From an uncultured Nostocoides sp. (lineage in GTDB: Bacteria; Actinomycetota; Actinomycetes; Actinomycetales; Dermatophilaceae): a stretch of 64,000 nucleotides of DNA. Location of the stretch: positions 1 through 64,000 of the forward strand of contig CALLZC010000084.1 in the NCBI GenBank assembly GCA_937858995.1. The letters are read 5' to 3'. Below, in pieces: positions 8,953-17,262 of this stretch (positions within the stretch are counted from its first letter, which is position 1; every line of letters starts with the position of its first letter). The translations under genes were made by a program, and so were the position numbers. The notes under the pieces were generated by a model. The model worked only from the letters and a program-made list of their open reading frames with translations. It searched no databases and had not been told where the DNA came from.

Positions 8953-9810
8953 GTGGCCAACCGATATGTTCTGACTCTCTCCTGCCCGGATCGGCCCGGG
9001 ATCGTCGCGGCCGTGGCATCGACTCTGGCCAACCTGGGCGGCAACATCCTGGAGAGTCAGCAGTTCGATGACTCGCGCACCGGTCGCTTCTTCATGCGCG
9101 TCCTGCTCGAACCGGTCGGCGGTGAGAGCCTCGAGGCTGAGCACCTGCACGGTGCCATTGCCGCGGTGGGTCGGCGTTTCGACATGGACTTCGATCTGCG
9201 CCGCGCCGATGCGCCCTATCGCACCATCTTGATGGTCTCCAAGTTCGGCCACTGCCTCAACGATCTGCTGTTCCGCTGGCGCAGTGGTGGGATCAACATG
9301 GACGTTGCGGCCATCGTCTCCAATCACCCCGACCTTGAGCCGCTGGCTCGCTCGTATGGCGTTGACTACCACCACATTCCGGTGACCCCCAGCACCAAGG
9401 TCGAGGCCGAGGAGCGGCTCATGACGCTCGTGGACGGGCTCGACGTCGACCTGGTGGTGCTGGCGCGTTATATGCAGATCCTGTCCGCGGACCTGACCCG
9501 AGCGCTGTCCGGCCGGATCATCAACATCCATCACTCCTTCTTGCCCTCGTTCAAGGGCGCTAAGCCCTATCACCAGGCCTACGAGCGGGGGGTCAAGCTC
9601 ATCGGCGCCACGGCGCACTATGTGACCGCGGACCTCGACGAGGGCCCGATCATCGAACAGGACGCGATCCGGGCCGACCACCGAATGCTTCCGGATGACC
9701 TGGTGCGCGCGGGTGAAGAATGCGAGGCGCGCGTGCTCGCGCGTGCGTTGCGCTGGCACTGTGAGTCGCGGGTGCTCGTCGCCGGCGATCGCACCGTGGT
9801 CTTCAGCTGA
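8953..9810 (+). CDS. purU: Formyltetrahydrofolate deformylase
   Basis: Hydrolyses 10-formyl-THF to formate and THF, balancing the one-carbon pool (formate can feed PurT). 285 residues, normal length. The N-terminal ACT domain (about 1-80, starting NRYVLTLSCPDRPGIVAAVA) is the regulatory part of PurU. The C-terminal formyltransferase fold carries the catalytic Asn-His-Asp set, visible in INIHHSFLPSFKG and in HYVTADLDEGPII. The ACT domain and overall length separate it from PurN. The GTG start follows the -10 hexamer. Its stop lies 18 bp from the convergent ackA stop. Confidence 0.95.
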   Translation: MANRYVLTLSCPDRPGIVAAVASTLANLGGNILESQQFDDSRTGRFFMRVLLEPVGGESLEAEHLHGAIAAVGRRFDMDFDLRRADAPYRTILMVSKFGHCLNDLLFRWRSGGINMDVAAIVSNHPDLEPLARSYGVDYHHIPVTPSTKVEAEERLMTLVDGLDVDLVVLARYMQILSADLTRALSGRIINIHHSFLPSFKGAKPYHQAYERGVKLIGATAHYVTADLDEGPIIEQDAIRADHRMLPDDLVRAGEECEARVLARALRWHCESRVLVAGDRTVVFS

Positions 9811-9828
9811 CCTCGGGCGCGGGGGTCG

Positions 9829-11019
9829 TCACGGCAACTGCGCCAGGCATTCCCGGGCGATCTGTTGCTCCTCATTGGTGGGGATGACGTATGCCGTGAC
9901 CGGGCTCCCCGGGACCGTCAGCACGCTCTCCCCGACGGCCCGCTCGTTGGCGCCGCTATCCAGCACTACCCCAAAAAGGCCAAGGCGGGCAAGGACGTCG
10001 GCCCGCAGCGCCGGATTGTGCTCGCCGATCCCACCGGTGAAGGCGATGGCGTCCAAGCGGCCCATCGTCGCGGCATACGCGCCGACGTACTTCACCAGCC
10101 GATGGGTCACGACATCGATGGCGGCTCGCGCGTTCGGATCCCCGGAAGTGGCGCGAGCAGCAACCGACCGGAAGTCGTTGTCTCCGGTCAGACCTTTCAG
10201 GCCGCTATCGGCGTTGAGCGCTCGTTCGACGCGCGCTATGTCGAGGCCGGCGCTGCGTGCGACATGGAAGGGGATGGCGGGATCGAGGTCGCCGGACCGG
10301 GTGCCCATGACCAAACCTTCCAAGGGCGTCATGCCCATGGACGTCTCGACACTGCGTCCGTCAAGCACCGCGCACGCGCTGGCCCCATTTCCGAGGTGCA
10401 GTACGACGGTTGCCAGATCGGATCGCCCACGCAAAGCGGCGACCCGGCCCGCGACGTACTGGTGAGAGGTGCCGTGAAATCCATAGCGCCGCACGCCATA
10501 CTCCTCGCGCCAGGCGCGCGGCACGGCATAGGTATAGGCAGCGGGGGGCAGGGTTGCGTGGAAGGCCGTGTCGAAGACCGCGAATTGGGGAACGTCTGGG
10601 AACTGCGCCAACGCCGCCTCGATACCGGCGATATTTGCCGGATTGTGCAGGGGGGCCAGGGGATTGAGTTCGCGCAAGCCGGCCAAGACGCTCTCGTCGA
10701 TCCGCGTGGTGCGTTCAAAGCGGGTGCCCCCGTGGACGACGCGGTGCCCGACGGCAATGGGCGGGTGGGCCTGCAGATCGGGTCCGTGGCGGGCGAAGGC
10801 AGCACGCAGGGCAGCGAGTGCGGCGCCGATATTCGTCAACCCGCCGGCACTCACCTGCTCGTCGCCGGCCACCCAATGTCGGTGCTGACCCCCACCCTCA
10901 CCGATCTGCTCGATGAGTCCCTTGGCGCTGACCACGCCCGAATCGGGTTGCAGAAGCTGGTATTTCAGCGAAGAAGACCCGGCATTGATGACCAAGACCG
11001 AACCCTCTGGTCGGTTCAT
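9829..11019 (-). CDS. ackA: Acetate kinase
   Basis: Interconverts acetyl phosphate plus ADP with acetate plus ATP. 396 residues, typical. ASKHA-fold landmarks in order: NAGSSSLKYQLL near the start, HRVVHGG, the DTAFHATLPP segment, YGFHGTSHQYV, and LGNGASACAVLDGRSVETSMG for phosphate/adenine binding. The start ATG overlaps the pta stop by 4 bp (ATGA), so the pair is translationally coupled with pta first. Together they give reversible acetyl-CoA to acetate overflow or assimilation. Confidence 0.97.
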   Translation of the reverse strand: MNRPEGSVLVINAGSSSLKYQLLQPDSGVVSAKGLIEQIGEGGGQHRHWVAGDEQVSAGGLTNIGAALAALRAAFARHGPDLQAHPPIAVGHRVVHGGTRFERTTRIDESVLAGLRELNPLAPLHNPANIAGIEAALAQFPDVPQFAVFDTAFHATLPPAAYTYAVPRAWREEYGVRRYGFHGTSHQYVAGRVAALRGRSDLATVVLHLGNGASACAVLDGRSVETSMGMTPLEGLVMGTRSGDLDPAIPFHVARSAGLDIARVERALNADSGLKGLTGDNDFRSVAARATSGDPNARAAIDVVTHRLVKYVGAYAATMGRLDAIAFTGGIGEHNPALRADVLARLGLFGVVLDSGANERAVGESVLTVPGSPVTAYVIPTNEEQQIARECLAQLP

Positions 11020-13085
11020 TTCGCAGCCCCTGCCGCCTGGATGGCCGTGATGGCGATCGTGTTGACGATGTCCCGGACCAGCGCACCGCGGGAGAGATCA
11101 TTGACCGGGCGGCGTAGGCCCTGCAAGACCGGGCCAACGGCAATGGCGTTGGCCGAGCGTTGCACCGCTTTGTAGGTGTTGTTGCCAGTATTGAGGTCGG
11201 GGAAGATGAAGACGGTTGCTTGTCCGGCGACCGGGCTGCCCGAGAGCTTCGCGGCCGCGACCTCGGGGTCGATCGCGGCGTCATACTGAATGGGCCCTTC
11301 GACGGGTAGCCGTCGATCCCGCGCCCGCACGAGTTCGGTTGCTGTGCGTACCTTTTCGACATCGGCGCCGACTCCGGATGCGCCGGTGGAATAGGACAGC
11401 ATGGCGACCCTCGGCGTTATCCCGAACTGCCGGGCGGTCGTGGCAGAGCTCAGCGCGATATCCGCTAGCTGTTCGGCCGTCGGCTCCGGGTTCACGGCGC
11501 AATCGCCATACACGAGAACGCGATCCGCCAGACACATGAAGAAGACGCTCGAGACGACGCTGACGTCCGGAAGGGTCTTGACAACCTCGAGTGCGGGTCG
11601 GATGGTGTGCGCGGTGGTGTGGTTCGCTCCGGACACCATGCCGTCGGCATCGCCCATCAGGACCATCATGGTGCCGAAGTAGGCCCCATCGAGGAGGCGA
11701 TCGCGGGCCATGTCCAGCGTGACACCCTTGTGGCCGCGCAGGCGGGCGTACTCTTGGGCATACCGCTCGTGCATCGGCTGGGTGCTCGTGGCCAGCAATG
11801 TGGCGTCCGCGAGGTCGAGCCCGAGAACGGACGCGCGGGCGGCGATCCGAGTGGGGTCACCGAGCAGCGTCAGCCGCGCCGCGCGCCGCTGCACAATGCT
11901 CGCGGCGGCTTCCAGGATCCGATCATCATCGCCCTCGGGCAGCACGATGTGGCGCTGCGCGGCGCGCGCCGAGCTGATGAGATGCTGCTCGAACATCAGT
12001 GGGGTGACAGCGCCGTGGGAGGTGGCGCCCAGTCGCTCGATCAACGCGTCCGCGTCGACATTGTCGGCAAAGAGTCGTTCGGCCGCCTCGATCTTGCGGG
12101 TCGCTGCGGGAGTCAGCGTTCCCTTGACCGATGACAGCGTCGCCGTCGTGGCCATCGTGCCGCCGGCGCACGCGATCACCGGCAGGCTGGGATGGAGCCC
12201 CGCGATGAGCCGCTGCACTTGCGGGCTGGGGCGCAGACCGCCGTTGAGGAAGAGCGCGGACAGGGCGGGGAAGGTGTTCGCCGCATCGGCCAGCAGTACC
12301 CCGAGGAGCACGTCCTCGCGGTCACCGGGGGTGATCACGGCACGGGCAGCCAGCAGCCGGTCCAAGACATTGGGCATGGTCATGGCGGCCACGATCAACC
12401 CGACGGACTCGCTGTCCAGTCGCCGTTCGTCGCCGAAGAGGAGTTCTCCGTCGACGGCCTCCATGAGCTCGCGAACGGTCGGCGCGTCGAGCAGCGGTGC
12501 CTCCGGAACGGCATACACCGCAGTGTCGGGCAGGGCCGCCGAGATGGCGGTCCGAATGTCCTTGATGTTGGCGCCGACCCGGTTGGCAATCACCGCCAAG
12601 ACTTGGGCGTGGTGCGCACGGGCATCGGCGACCACCTGCTCGCAGGCGCGTGCCACGTCGGGCGCGCTGCGGCCCGCGCCATTGACCACGAGCACCATGG
12701 GGGCATCGAGGTGCGCGGCGAGCGTGGCATTGGTGGCGAACTCCGTCGGGGCCGGGATCCCGGAGTAGTCGGAGCCGACGACGACCATCGTTTCGACATC
12801 CGCTGCTGCTGCGTGGAATCGGGCGACGATCTCGGTCATCGCGGCGTCCGGATCGGCATGCAGGGCATCGGCGCTCACGCCAACGGCGGCGGCCAGGTCC
12901 ACGGGTGTTGCCAGCCGGGAGTTGAGCAAGGTCAGGACGGGATCGGCGCCTCGATGGTCGGCGGGAAAGGGCCGGAAGATGCCGACTCGGCCGGCATGGC
13001 GCACCAAGGCGGAGACCAACCCCATGGCGATGGCCGACTTGCCCGACCGGGGCTCCCCGGACGCAACGAAAACCCGCGTCGACAT
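11016..13085 (-). CDS. pta: Phosphate acetyltransferase, long three-domain form
   Basis: Converts acetyl-CoA and phosphate to acetyl phosphate. The 689 residues are the long form. The N-terminal P-loop-like domain (GEPRSGKSAIAMG near residues 10-22) resembles dethiobiotin synthetase. A DRTGG-type middle domain (about 200-350) follows. The C-terminal catalytic PTA_PTB domain (about 370-685) contains IVLPEGDDDRILEAA and FPDLNTGNNTYKAVQRSA. First gene of the pta-ackA operon. The ATG at 13085 sits 6 nt after a TAGGCT hexamer, suggesting leaderless transcription. Confidence 0.97.
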   Translation of the reverse strand: MSTRVFVASGEPRSGKSAIAMGLVSALVRHAGRVGIFRPFPADHRGADPVLTLLNSRLATPVDLAAAVGVSADALHADPDAAMTEIVARFHAAAADVETMVVVGSDYSGIPAPTEFATNATLAAHLDAPMVLVVNGAGRSAPDVARACEQVVADARAHHAQVLAVIANRVGANIKDIRTAISAALPDTAVYAVPEAPLLDAPTVRELMEAVDGELLFGDERRLDSESVGLIVAAMTMPNVLDRLLAARAVITPGDREDVLLGVLLADAANTFPALSALFLNGGLRPSPQVQRLIAGLHPSLPVIACAGGTMATTATLSSVKGTLTPAATRKIEAAERLFADNVDADALIERLGATSHGAVTPLMFEQHLISSARAAQRHIVLPEGDDDRILEAAASIVQRRAARLTLLGDPTRIAARASVLGLDLADATLLATSTQPMHERYAQEYARLRGHKGVTLDMARDRLLDGAYFGTMMVLMGDADGMVSGANHTTAHTIRPALEVVKTLPDVSVVSSVFFMCLADRVLVYGDCAVNPEPTAEQLADIALSSATTARQFGITPRVAMLSYSTGASGVGADVEKVRTATELVRARDRRLPVEGPIQYDAAIDPEVAAAKLSGSPVAGQATVFIFPDLNTGNNTYKAVQRSANAIAVGPVLQGLRRPVNDLSRGALVRDIVNTIAITAIQAAGAAK

Positions 13086-13091
13086 GGTTGC

Positions 13092-13097
13092 AGCCTA
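13092..13097 (-). promoter_or_regulatory. -10 hexamer TAGGCT of pta-ackA
   Basis: Reverse-strand TAGGCT ends 6 nt before the pta ATG. No Shine-Dalgarno. Confidence 0.5.
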
Positions 13098-13165
13098 GGG
13101 GATGGGCCAGTCAACGCGGGCTCGTCCGTTGGATGCTGGATCGGACGTCACCGGCCACGGGTGGC

Positions 13166-13405
13166 TCAGGCGGAGTGCAGGAGGCGGTAGTGGGTCGCCA
13201 GATTGTTGGAGAGCATTTCGCGCATGAGATCGGCCTGGGGGTCATCGGAGCGGTCGACTGCGGCGAGCAGATCGTCGATCTCGGTCGGGGTGCGGTAGAG
13301 CGACAGCGCGTTCTGCAACCGGCGGTACTCACCCAGCCCGGTGTAGGAGGTGCGGATGGACTTGTGGATCTTTCGGATGGTCATGTATCCAGTGTCGCGA
13401 GCCAT
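13166..13405 (-). CDS. Small hypothetical protein
   Basis: 79 residues if ATG 13405 is used, 72 if ATG 13384 (MTIRKIHKSIRTSYTGLGEY). It is soluble, helical by eye, basic in its first third and acidic in the middle (TPTEIDDLLAAVDRSDDPQA). No family recognised. The C-terminal half (MREMLSNNLATHYRLL) reads as one amphipathic helix. Divergent from the LysR gene with about 55 bp between, so the LysR protein could regulate it. Neither start has a strong Shine-Dalgarno. Codon use is normal for the window, which supports a real gene. Confidence 0.55.
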   Translation of the reverse strand: MARDTGYMTIRKIHKSIRTSYTGLGEYRRLQNALSLYRTPTEIDDLLAAVDRSDDPQADLMREMLSNNLATHYRLLHSA

Positions 13406-13447
13406 GATCAATGCGTCCAATAGACATTGCGCAACTGACATATGCGT

Positions 13448-13453
13448 TATCGT
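13448..13453 (+). promoter_or_regulatory. Candidate -10 TATCGT for the LysR gene
   Basis: TATCGT ends 8 nt before the GTG at 13462, in a locally AT-rich stretch. Confidence 0.35.
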
Positions 13454-13461
13454 CATGGATT

Positions 13462-14373
13462 GTGGACACCGAGGCACTGCGATGGTTCCAGCATGTGGCG
13501 GATGGCATGACCGTCACCGAGGTTGCGGACATCTATGGCGTGAGCCAGCCGGGCGTCTCCCGCGCCCTGTCGCGGGTCGAGCAGGAGGCCGGGACGCCGC
13601 TGCTGCAACGCTCCGGGCGCACCCTGCGCCTGACCCTCGCCGGCGCGGCCTTCAAACAGCATGTGGATCGCCTCATGGTCGACCTCGACGACGGGATCGC
13701 GGCGGTCGAGCAACTGCTCGACCCCGGCACTGGCGTGGTCAGCTTGTCCTATCCGCTCAGCCTCGGCACCTGGTTCGTTCCGAAGCTCATTCGCGACTTC
13801 CGGGTGGTTCGGCCTCGGGTGCGGTTTCGGCTTCAGCGCTCGGCGGTGGGCGAGCCGGGGGCGATCTCGCGTCTGCTGGCGACCCGGGCCGTCGACCTGG
13901 AAATCACGACCGAACGGGTCCGGGGACCCGGTGTGCAGTGGCGCCGCGTGGCGATCGAACCACTGCTCCTTGCGGTCCCGGACGATCATCACCTGGCCGG
14001 GGCAACCGACGTGGACCTGGCACGCGTCGCGGGGGAGCCGTTCATCGTGCGTCGGGCGCCGTCCGGCATGCGGGAGAAGGTTTTGGGCCTGTGCGCCGCA
14101 GCGGGCTTCGAGCCCGAGATCGCGTATGAGGTCGACGACCTCCCCACGGTGCGCGGCTTCGTCGGGGCGGGCCTGGGGGTCTCTGTCGTCCCGACAGTCG
14201 GTGCGGAAGCGACGACCCAGCTCGGGCCGGTGCGTTTTGTGCCGCTGCGCGACGAGGAGGCCCGACGCGAGATCGGGATCGCATGGCTGGCCGAGCGGCG
14301 GCTCCTCCCAGCGGCCGAGTCGATGCGCCGGTATGCGGTGCGGTGGGGCGCCACGAGCGACGCGCGCGCCTGA
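13462..14373 (+). CDS. LysR-family transcriptional regulator
   Basis: 303 residues. The N-terminal winged helix-turn-helix covers about residues 1-60 (TEVADIYGVSQPGVSRALSR is the recognition region). The LysR effector-binding domain starts near residue 85 (VVSLSYPLSLGTWFVP) and runs to the end, with the usual GLGVSVVPTVG motif. The inducer cannot be read from sequence. GTG 13462 is chosen because it is in frame at the start of the HTH and follows a TATCGT hexamer. Targets are probably itself and the divergent small gene. The following parA has its own Shine-Dalgarno and a 126-bp gap. Confidence 0.88.
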   Translation: MDTEALRWFQHVADGMTVTEVADIYGVSQPGVSRALSRVEQEAGTPLLQRSGRTLRLTLAGAAFKQHVDRLMVDLDDGIAAVEQLLDPGTGVVSLSYPLSLGTWFVPKLIRDFRVVRPRVRFRLQRSAVGEPGAISRLLATRAVDLEITTERVRGPGVQWRRVAIEPLLLAVPDDHHLAGATDVDLARVAGEPFIVRRAPSGMREKVLGLCAAAGFEPEIAYEVDDLPTVRGFVGAGLGVSVVPTVGAEATTQLGPVRFVPLRDEEARREIGIAWLAERRLLPAAESMRRYAVRWGATSDARA

Positions 14374-14499
14374 GGTCGTGCGGCGGATCACCCCGTGTCC
14401 TGCGGCATCCGCGTCGCTTTGGTTGCGAGACTGGCACCCACGCATCGTCTCGGCTCGCCGCCGCGCACCGCATACCCCCAGCCACCGAAAGGCCACCTC

Positions 14500-15282
14500 G
14501 TGCCTCCTCGCCCCCGCGCCAAGGGCGCCACCATCCTTGCCGTCGCCAATCAAAAGGGCGGAGTAGCCAAGACGACCTCGGTTGCCTCGCTCGGAGCGGC
14601 CTTCGCCGAGCTCGGTAACCGCGTCTTGCTGGTCGATCTGGACCCGCAGGCCTGCCTGACCTACAGCCTCGGCATCGACCCCGACCAGGTGGCAGCCGCC
14701 ATCCACGAGGTGCTCACCGGGGCTACGGGGCTCACGGAAATCATCCAGGAATGCGGTCCGGGCGTCGATCTGGTCCCCAGCTCGATCGAACTTGCCGGCA
14801 CCGAGTCGGTCCTGCTCGGCCGACCGGGCCGTGAATACATCCTGCAGGAGGTGCTGGCGCCGGTGCTCCCGGCATACGACATCGTCCTGCTGGATTGCAG
14901 CCCCAGTCTGGGGGTGCTCACCCTCAACGCCCTCACGGCCGCGCACGGCCTGATCATTCCCATGCCCTGCGAGATGCTCGGGCACCGGGGGGTGGGTCAA
15001 CTCCTCGACACGGTCCGCGACGTCAAGCGGATCCTGAACAAGAAGCTGACCGTCGTCGGGGTGCTACCGACGATGTATGACGGGCGCAGCGTCCACCAGC
15101 GCGACGTCCTGGCGGATGTGGGGGAGCGCTACGGCCTCCCAGTCTTGAGCCCCCCCATCCCGCGCACGGTGCGCTTCGCCGAGGCCCCCGCCGTCGGCCG
15201 CTCGATCCTGGATACCGCGCGCAATTCCAAAGGCGCACAGGCGTATCGAGCGGTGGCCAAGGACATCCTGACCCGCCTGTGA
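14500..15282 (+). CDS. Orphan ParA/Soj-type ATPase
   Basis: 260-residue deviant-Walker ATPase. The Walker A motif NQKGGVAKTTS has both lysines (K19 and K24), Walker A' is LLVDLDPQA and Walker B is VLLDCSPSLG. No parB follows, so this is not the chromosomal parAB pair. Orphans of this kind sit near rhlE and whiB1 in other actinobacteria (Rv3213c in M. tuberculosis) and have no settled role. The GTG at 14500 has GAAAGG 8 nt upstream. Residues 252-256 (RAVAK) begin a short C-terminal helix. It ends before an unusual inverted-repeat region and is convergent with the RNA helicase. Confidence 0.88.
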   Translation: MPPRPRAKGATILAVANQKGGVAKTTSVASLGAAFAELGNRVLLVDLDPQACLTYSLGIDPDQVAAAIHEVLTGATGLTEIIQECGPGVDLVPSSIELAGTESVLLGRPGREYILQEVLAPVLPAYDIVLLDCSPSLGVLTLNALTAAHGLIIPMPCEMLGHRGVGQLLDTVRDVKRILNKKLTVVGVLPTMYDGRSVHQRDVLADVGERYGLPVLSPPIPRTVRFAEAPAVGRSILDTARNSKGAQAYRAVAKDILTRL

Positions 15283-15301
15283 CCCCGCGCCGCCCCGGTG
15301 T

Positions 15302-15371
15302 TTTGACTAACCTCTGCTAGCAGAAGTTAGTCAAATCTGCGCACTGTGCTAGCTGCGCAGATTTGACGAAC
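15302..15371. repeat. Three-armed inverted repeat with mutually exclusive hairpins
   Basis: Arm 1 (tttgactaac, 15302-15311) is perfectly complementary to arm 2 (gttagtcaaa, 15326-15335), and the 12-bp palindrome tctgctagcaga lies between them. Arm 2 extended to 18 nt (15326-15343) also pairs, with one mismatch, with arm 3 (15354-15371) across a 10-nt loop. Arm 2 can pair with arm 1 or arm 3, not both. The element lies between convergent parA and the helicase gene and is AT-richer than its surroundings. It probably terminates transcription from both sides; a recombination or protein-binding site is the alternative. Confidence 0.8.
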
Positions 15372-15406
15372 CTGCGCTGAGTTGCCGGGGTCCCCGGCTT
15401 GGCGAC

Positions 15407-16948
15407 TCAGTCGGCGACGGGTTGGCCGCTCTGGCGCCCGCCCGTTGTCCGGCGGCGCGTGCGTGCGCGCCGGGGGCGCGAGGTTTCCCCGTCACTAGCG
15501 GTGGCGCCGACCGGTGGCGTGGAGCCCTCACCGAGTGCACGTGACCCACGGCCCCGGGTGCGGGTGTCGCGGGACCCGGCGTCGCGAGACCCGGCGTCGC
15601 GAGACCCACCGTCGCGACCGCCTCGTGGGCCGCCGCGGCCCCGATTGCCGGTCGACGTGCGCGTCGGCCCTTCGATGTCCTCGATCTCCTCGGCAGCCAG
15701 GCCGGCCCGGGTTTGGGCCGAACGCGGCAACTTGCCCGTCGCGCCGCGGGGTATGTCGAGGTCGCTGTAGAGGTGATCCGAGGAGGAGTAGGTCTCCTGT
15801 GGCTGCGGAATGCCCAGGTCGAGGGACTTGTTGATCAGGCCCCACCGCGGCAGGTCATCCCAGTCCACGAAGGTCACGGCGACGCCGGTGTTGCCCGCAC
15901 GCCCGGTGCGTCCGGTGCGGTGCAGGTAGGTCTTCTCGTCCTCGGGGCATTGGAAGTTCACCACGTGCGTGACATTCTCGACGTCGATACCGCGGGCGGC
16001 CACGTCCGTGGCAACCAGGACGTCGACCTTGCCCGACCGGAACGCCCGCAAGGCCTGCTCGCGGGCCCCCTGCCCGAGATCACCGTGGATGGCCGCCGCC
16101 GCGAATCCGCGGTCGCTCAGGTCCTCCGCGACCTTGGCGGCGGTGCGCTTGGTGCGACTGAAGATGATGGTCAGCCCGCGGCCCTTCGCTTGCAGGATCC
16201 GGCTGAGCATTTCCGTCTTGTCCAACGCATGGGCGCGATAGACGAACTGCTCGATTGCCGTGACGGTGTGCTGGTTTTCACCGTCTTCGCTCATGGCGCG
16301 GATGTGCGTCGGTTGCGTCATATAGCGGCGCGCGAGCGCCACGACGGCTCCGGGCATCGTTGCGGAAAAGAGCATGGTCTGCCGGCCGGCCGGGGTCAGG
16401 GCAAGCAACTTCTCCACGTCCGGCAAGAAGCCGAGGTCGAGCATTTCGTCTGCCTCGTCGAGGACCACGATCCGGGCGTGGGCCAGGCTCAGGTGGCCCT
16501 GCGCGGCCAGGTCGAGGAGGCGACCAGGTGTGCCGACGACGATTTCCACCCCGCGGCGCAGCGCCTCCACCTGCGGCTCGTATGCCCGTCCGCCATAGAC
16601 GGTCAACACGCGCACTCCACGGCGCTTCCCGGCGCGCTCGAGATCGGCCGCGACCTGGATCGCGAGTTCGCGAGTGGGTGCTACGGCCAGCGCCTGCGGC
16701 GCGCCGGGAACGGGCAGGGCGGCATACGCTGCCTCATCCGCGGGGCTCACGACACGCTGCAGCATGGGGATACCGAAGCCGAGGGTCTTGCCGGTGCCGG
16801 TCTTGGCCTGGCCGATGATGTCGTGGCCCCCCAAGGCGACGGGCAGCGTCATGGCCTGGATCGGGAAGGGGTGCACGATATCGAGTGCGGCGAGCGCGTC
16901 GGCGATATCCGGGTGCACACCAAAATCGGCAAAAGTTTGTTCAGACAA
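15407..16948 (-). CDS. DEAD-box ATP-dependent RNA helicase (RhlE-like)
   Basis: 513 residues. The Q motif and RecA1 domain lead: FADFGVHPDIADALAALDI, Walker A AKTGTGKT, PTRELA, VLDEADEMLDLGF (DEAD) and SAT. RecA2 follows with IIFSRTKRTA, TDVAARGID and HRTGRTGRAG. The C-terminal tail after about residue 410 is basic, Arg/Gly/Ser-rich and low in complexity (GGRDGGSRDAGSRDAGSRDT), typical of RNA-binding tails. Start codon TTG 16948 (protein begins SEQTFADFG) lacks a clear Shine-Dalgarno. Likely role: ribosome assembly or RNA decay, often cold-responsive. The equivalent neighbour in M. tuberculosis is annotated rhlE. Confidence 0.93.
   Translation of the reverse strand: MSEQTFADFGVHPDIADALAALDIVHPFPIQAMTLPVALGGHDIIGQAKTGTGKTLGFGIPMLQRVVSPADEAAYAALPVPGAPQALAVAPTRELAIQVAADLERAGKRRGVRVLTVYGGRAYEPQVEALRRGVEIVVGTPGRLLDLAAQGHLSLAHARIVVLDEADEMLDLGFLPDVEKLLALTPAGRQTMLFSATMPGAVVALARRYMTQPTHIRAMSEDGENQHTVTAIEQFVYRAHALDKTEMLSRILQAKGRGLTIIFSRTKRTAAKVAEDLSDRGFAAAAIHGDLGQGAREQALRAFRSGKVDVLVATDVAARGIDVENVTHVVNFQCPEDEKTYLHRTGRTGRAGNTGVAVTFVDWDDLPRWGLINKSLDLGIPQPQETYSSSDHLYSDLDIPRGATGKLPRSAQTRAGLAAEEIEDIEGPTRTSTGNRGRGGPRGGRDGGSRDAGSRDAGSRDTRTRGRGSRALGEGSTPPVGATASDGETSRPRRARTRRRTTGGRQSGQPVAD
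15575..15619 (-). repeat. Three tandem 15-bp units in the helicase tail
   Basis: Unit cccggcgtcgcgaga occurs twice exactly (15575-15589, 15590-15604) and once degenerate (15605-15619). It encodes a GSRDA pentapeptide repeat in the basic tail. In-frame and likely length-variable by slippage. Confidence 0.85.
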
Positions 16949-17250
16949 CAGTATTCATCTCTCGATCGGGATGTCGACTCACAGGCGACATCGGTGAGGA
17001 GCCGATCGGAGGTCTTCGGTGCTCGAGCTTGGTGCTCTCGTGCGAGGGGTCCGGCCCACTGCCGGTGCAGGTGATTCGTGCCGACCGGGCACCAATGTAT
17101 TGACGAGGGGAGTCTAGCGTGCGGGCGCCCGCGCCCTGTGCAACTGCGCTGTGCAACTGCCCCGTGCCCCTGCCTAGCGGGTCGCTCCACGTGGTCCCCC
17201 TGCCGCATGGCCCGAGCCTGGTCGCTCGGCATGGGTGGCCAGCGGGTGAC
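16949..17250. other. Divergent intergenic region, no gene found
   Basis: About 300 bp between the helicase start and the ferritin-like gene. It contains a 12-bp direct repeat (ctgtgcaactgc at 17136-17147 and 17149-17160) and no open frame with supported coding character. It should hold the helicase promoter and a 5' leader, which is common for cold-regulated helicases. I could not identify a specific RNA structure. Confidence 0.4.
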
Positions 17251-17256
17251 TAGGCT
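17251..17256 (+). promoter_or_regulatory. -10 hexamer TAGGCT, leaderless spacing
   Basis: TAGGCT ends 6 nt before the GTG at 17263. Confidence 0.5.
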
Positions 17257-17262
17257 GCACTG

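Noticed and set aside
14500..15282. Chromosomal parAB partition locus with parS
   Set aside because: No parB follows, and no parS 16-mer was noticed. This is an orphan ParA in a conserved non-partition context.
17136..17160. Short direct repeat ctgtgcaactgc as the start of a repeat array or CRISPR
   Set aside because: Only two copies with a 1-bp gap. No regularly spaced repeats anywhere in the window.
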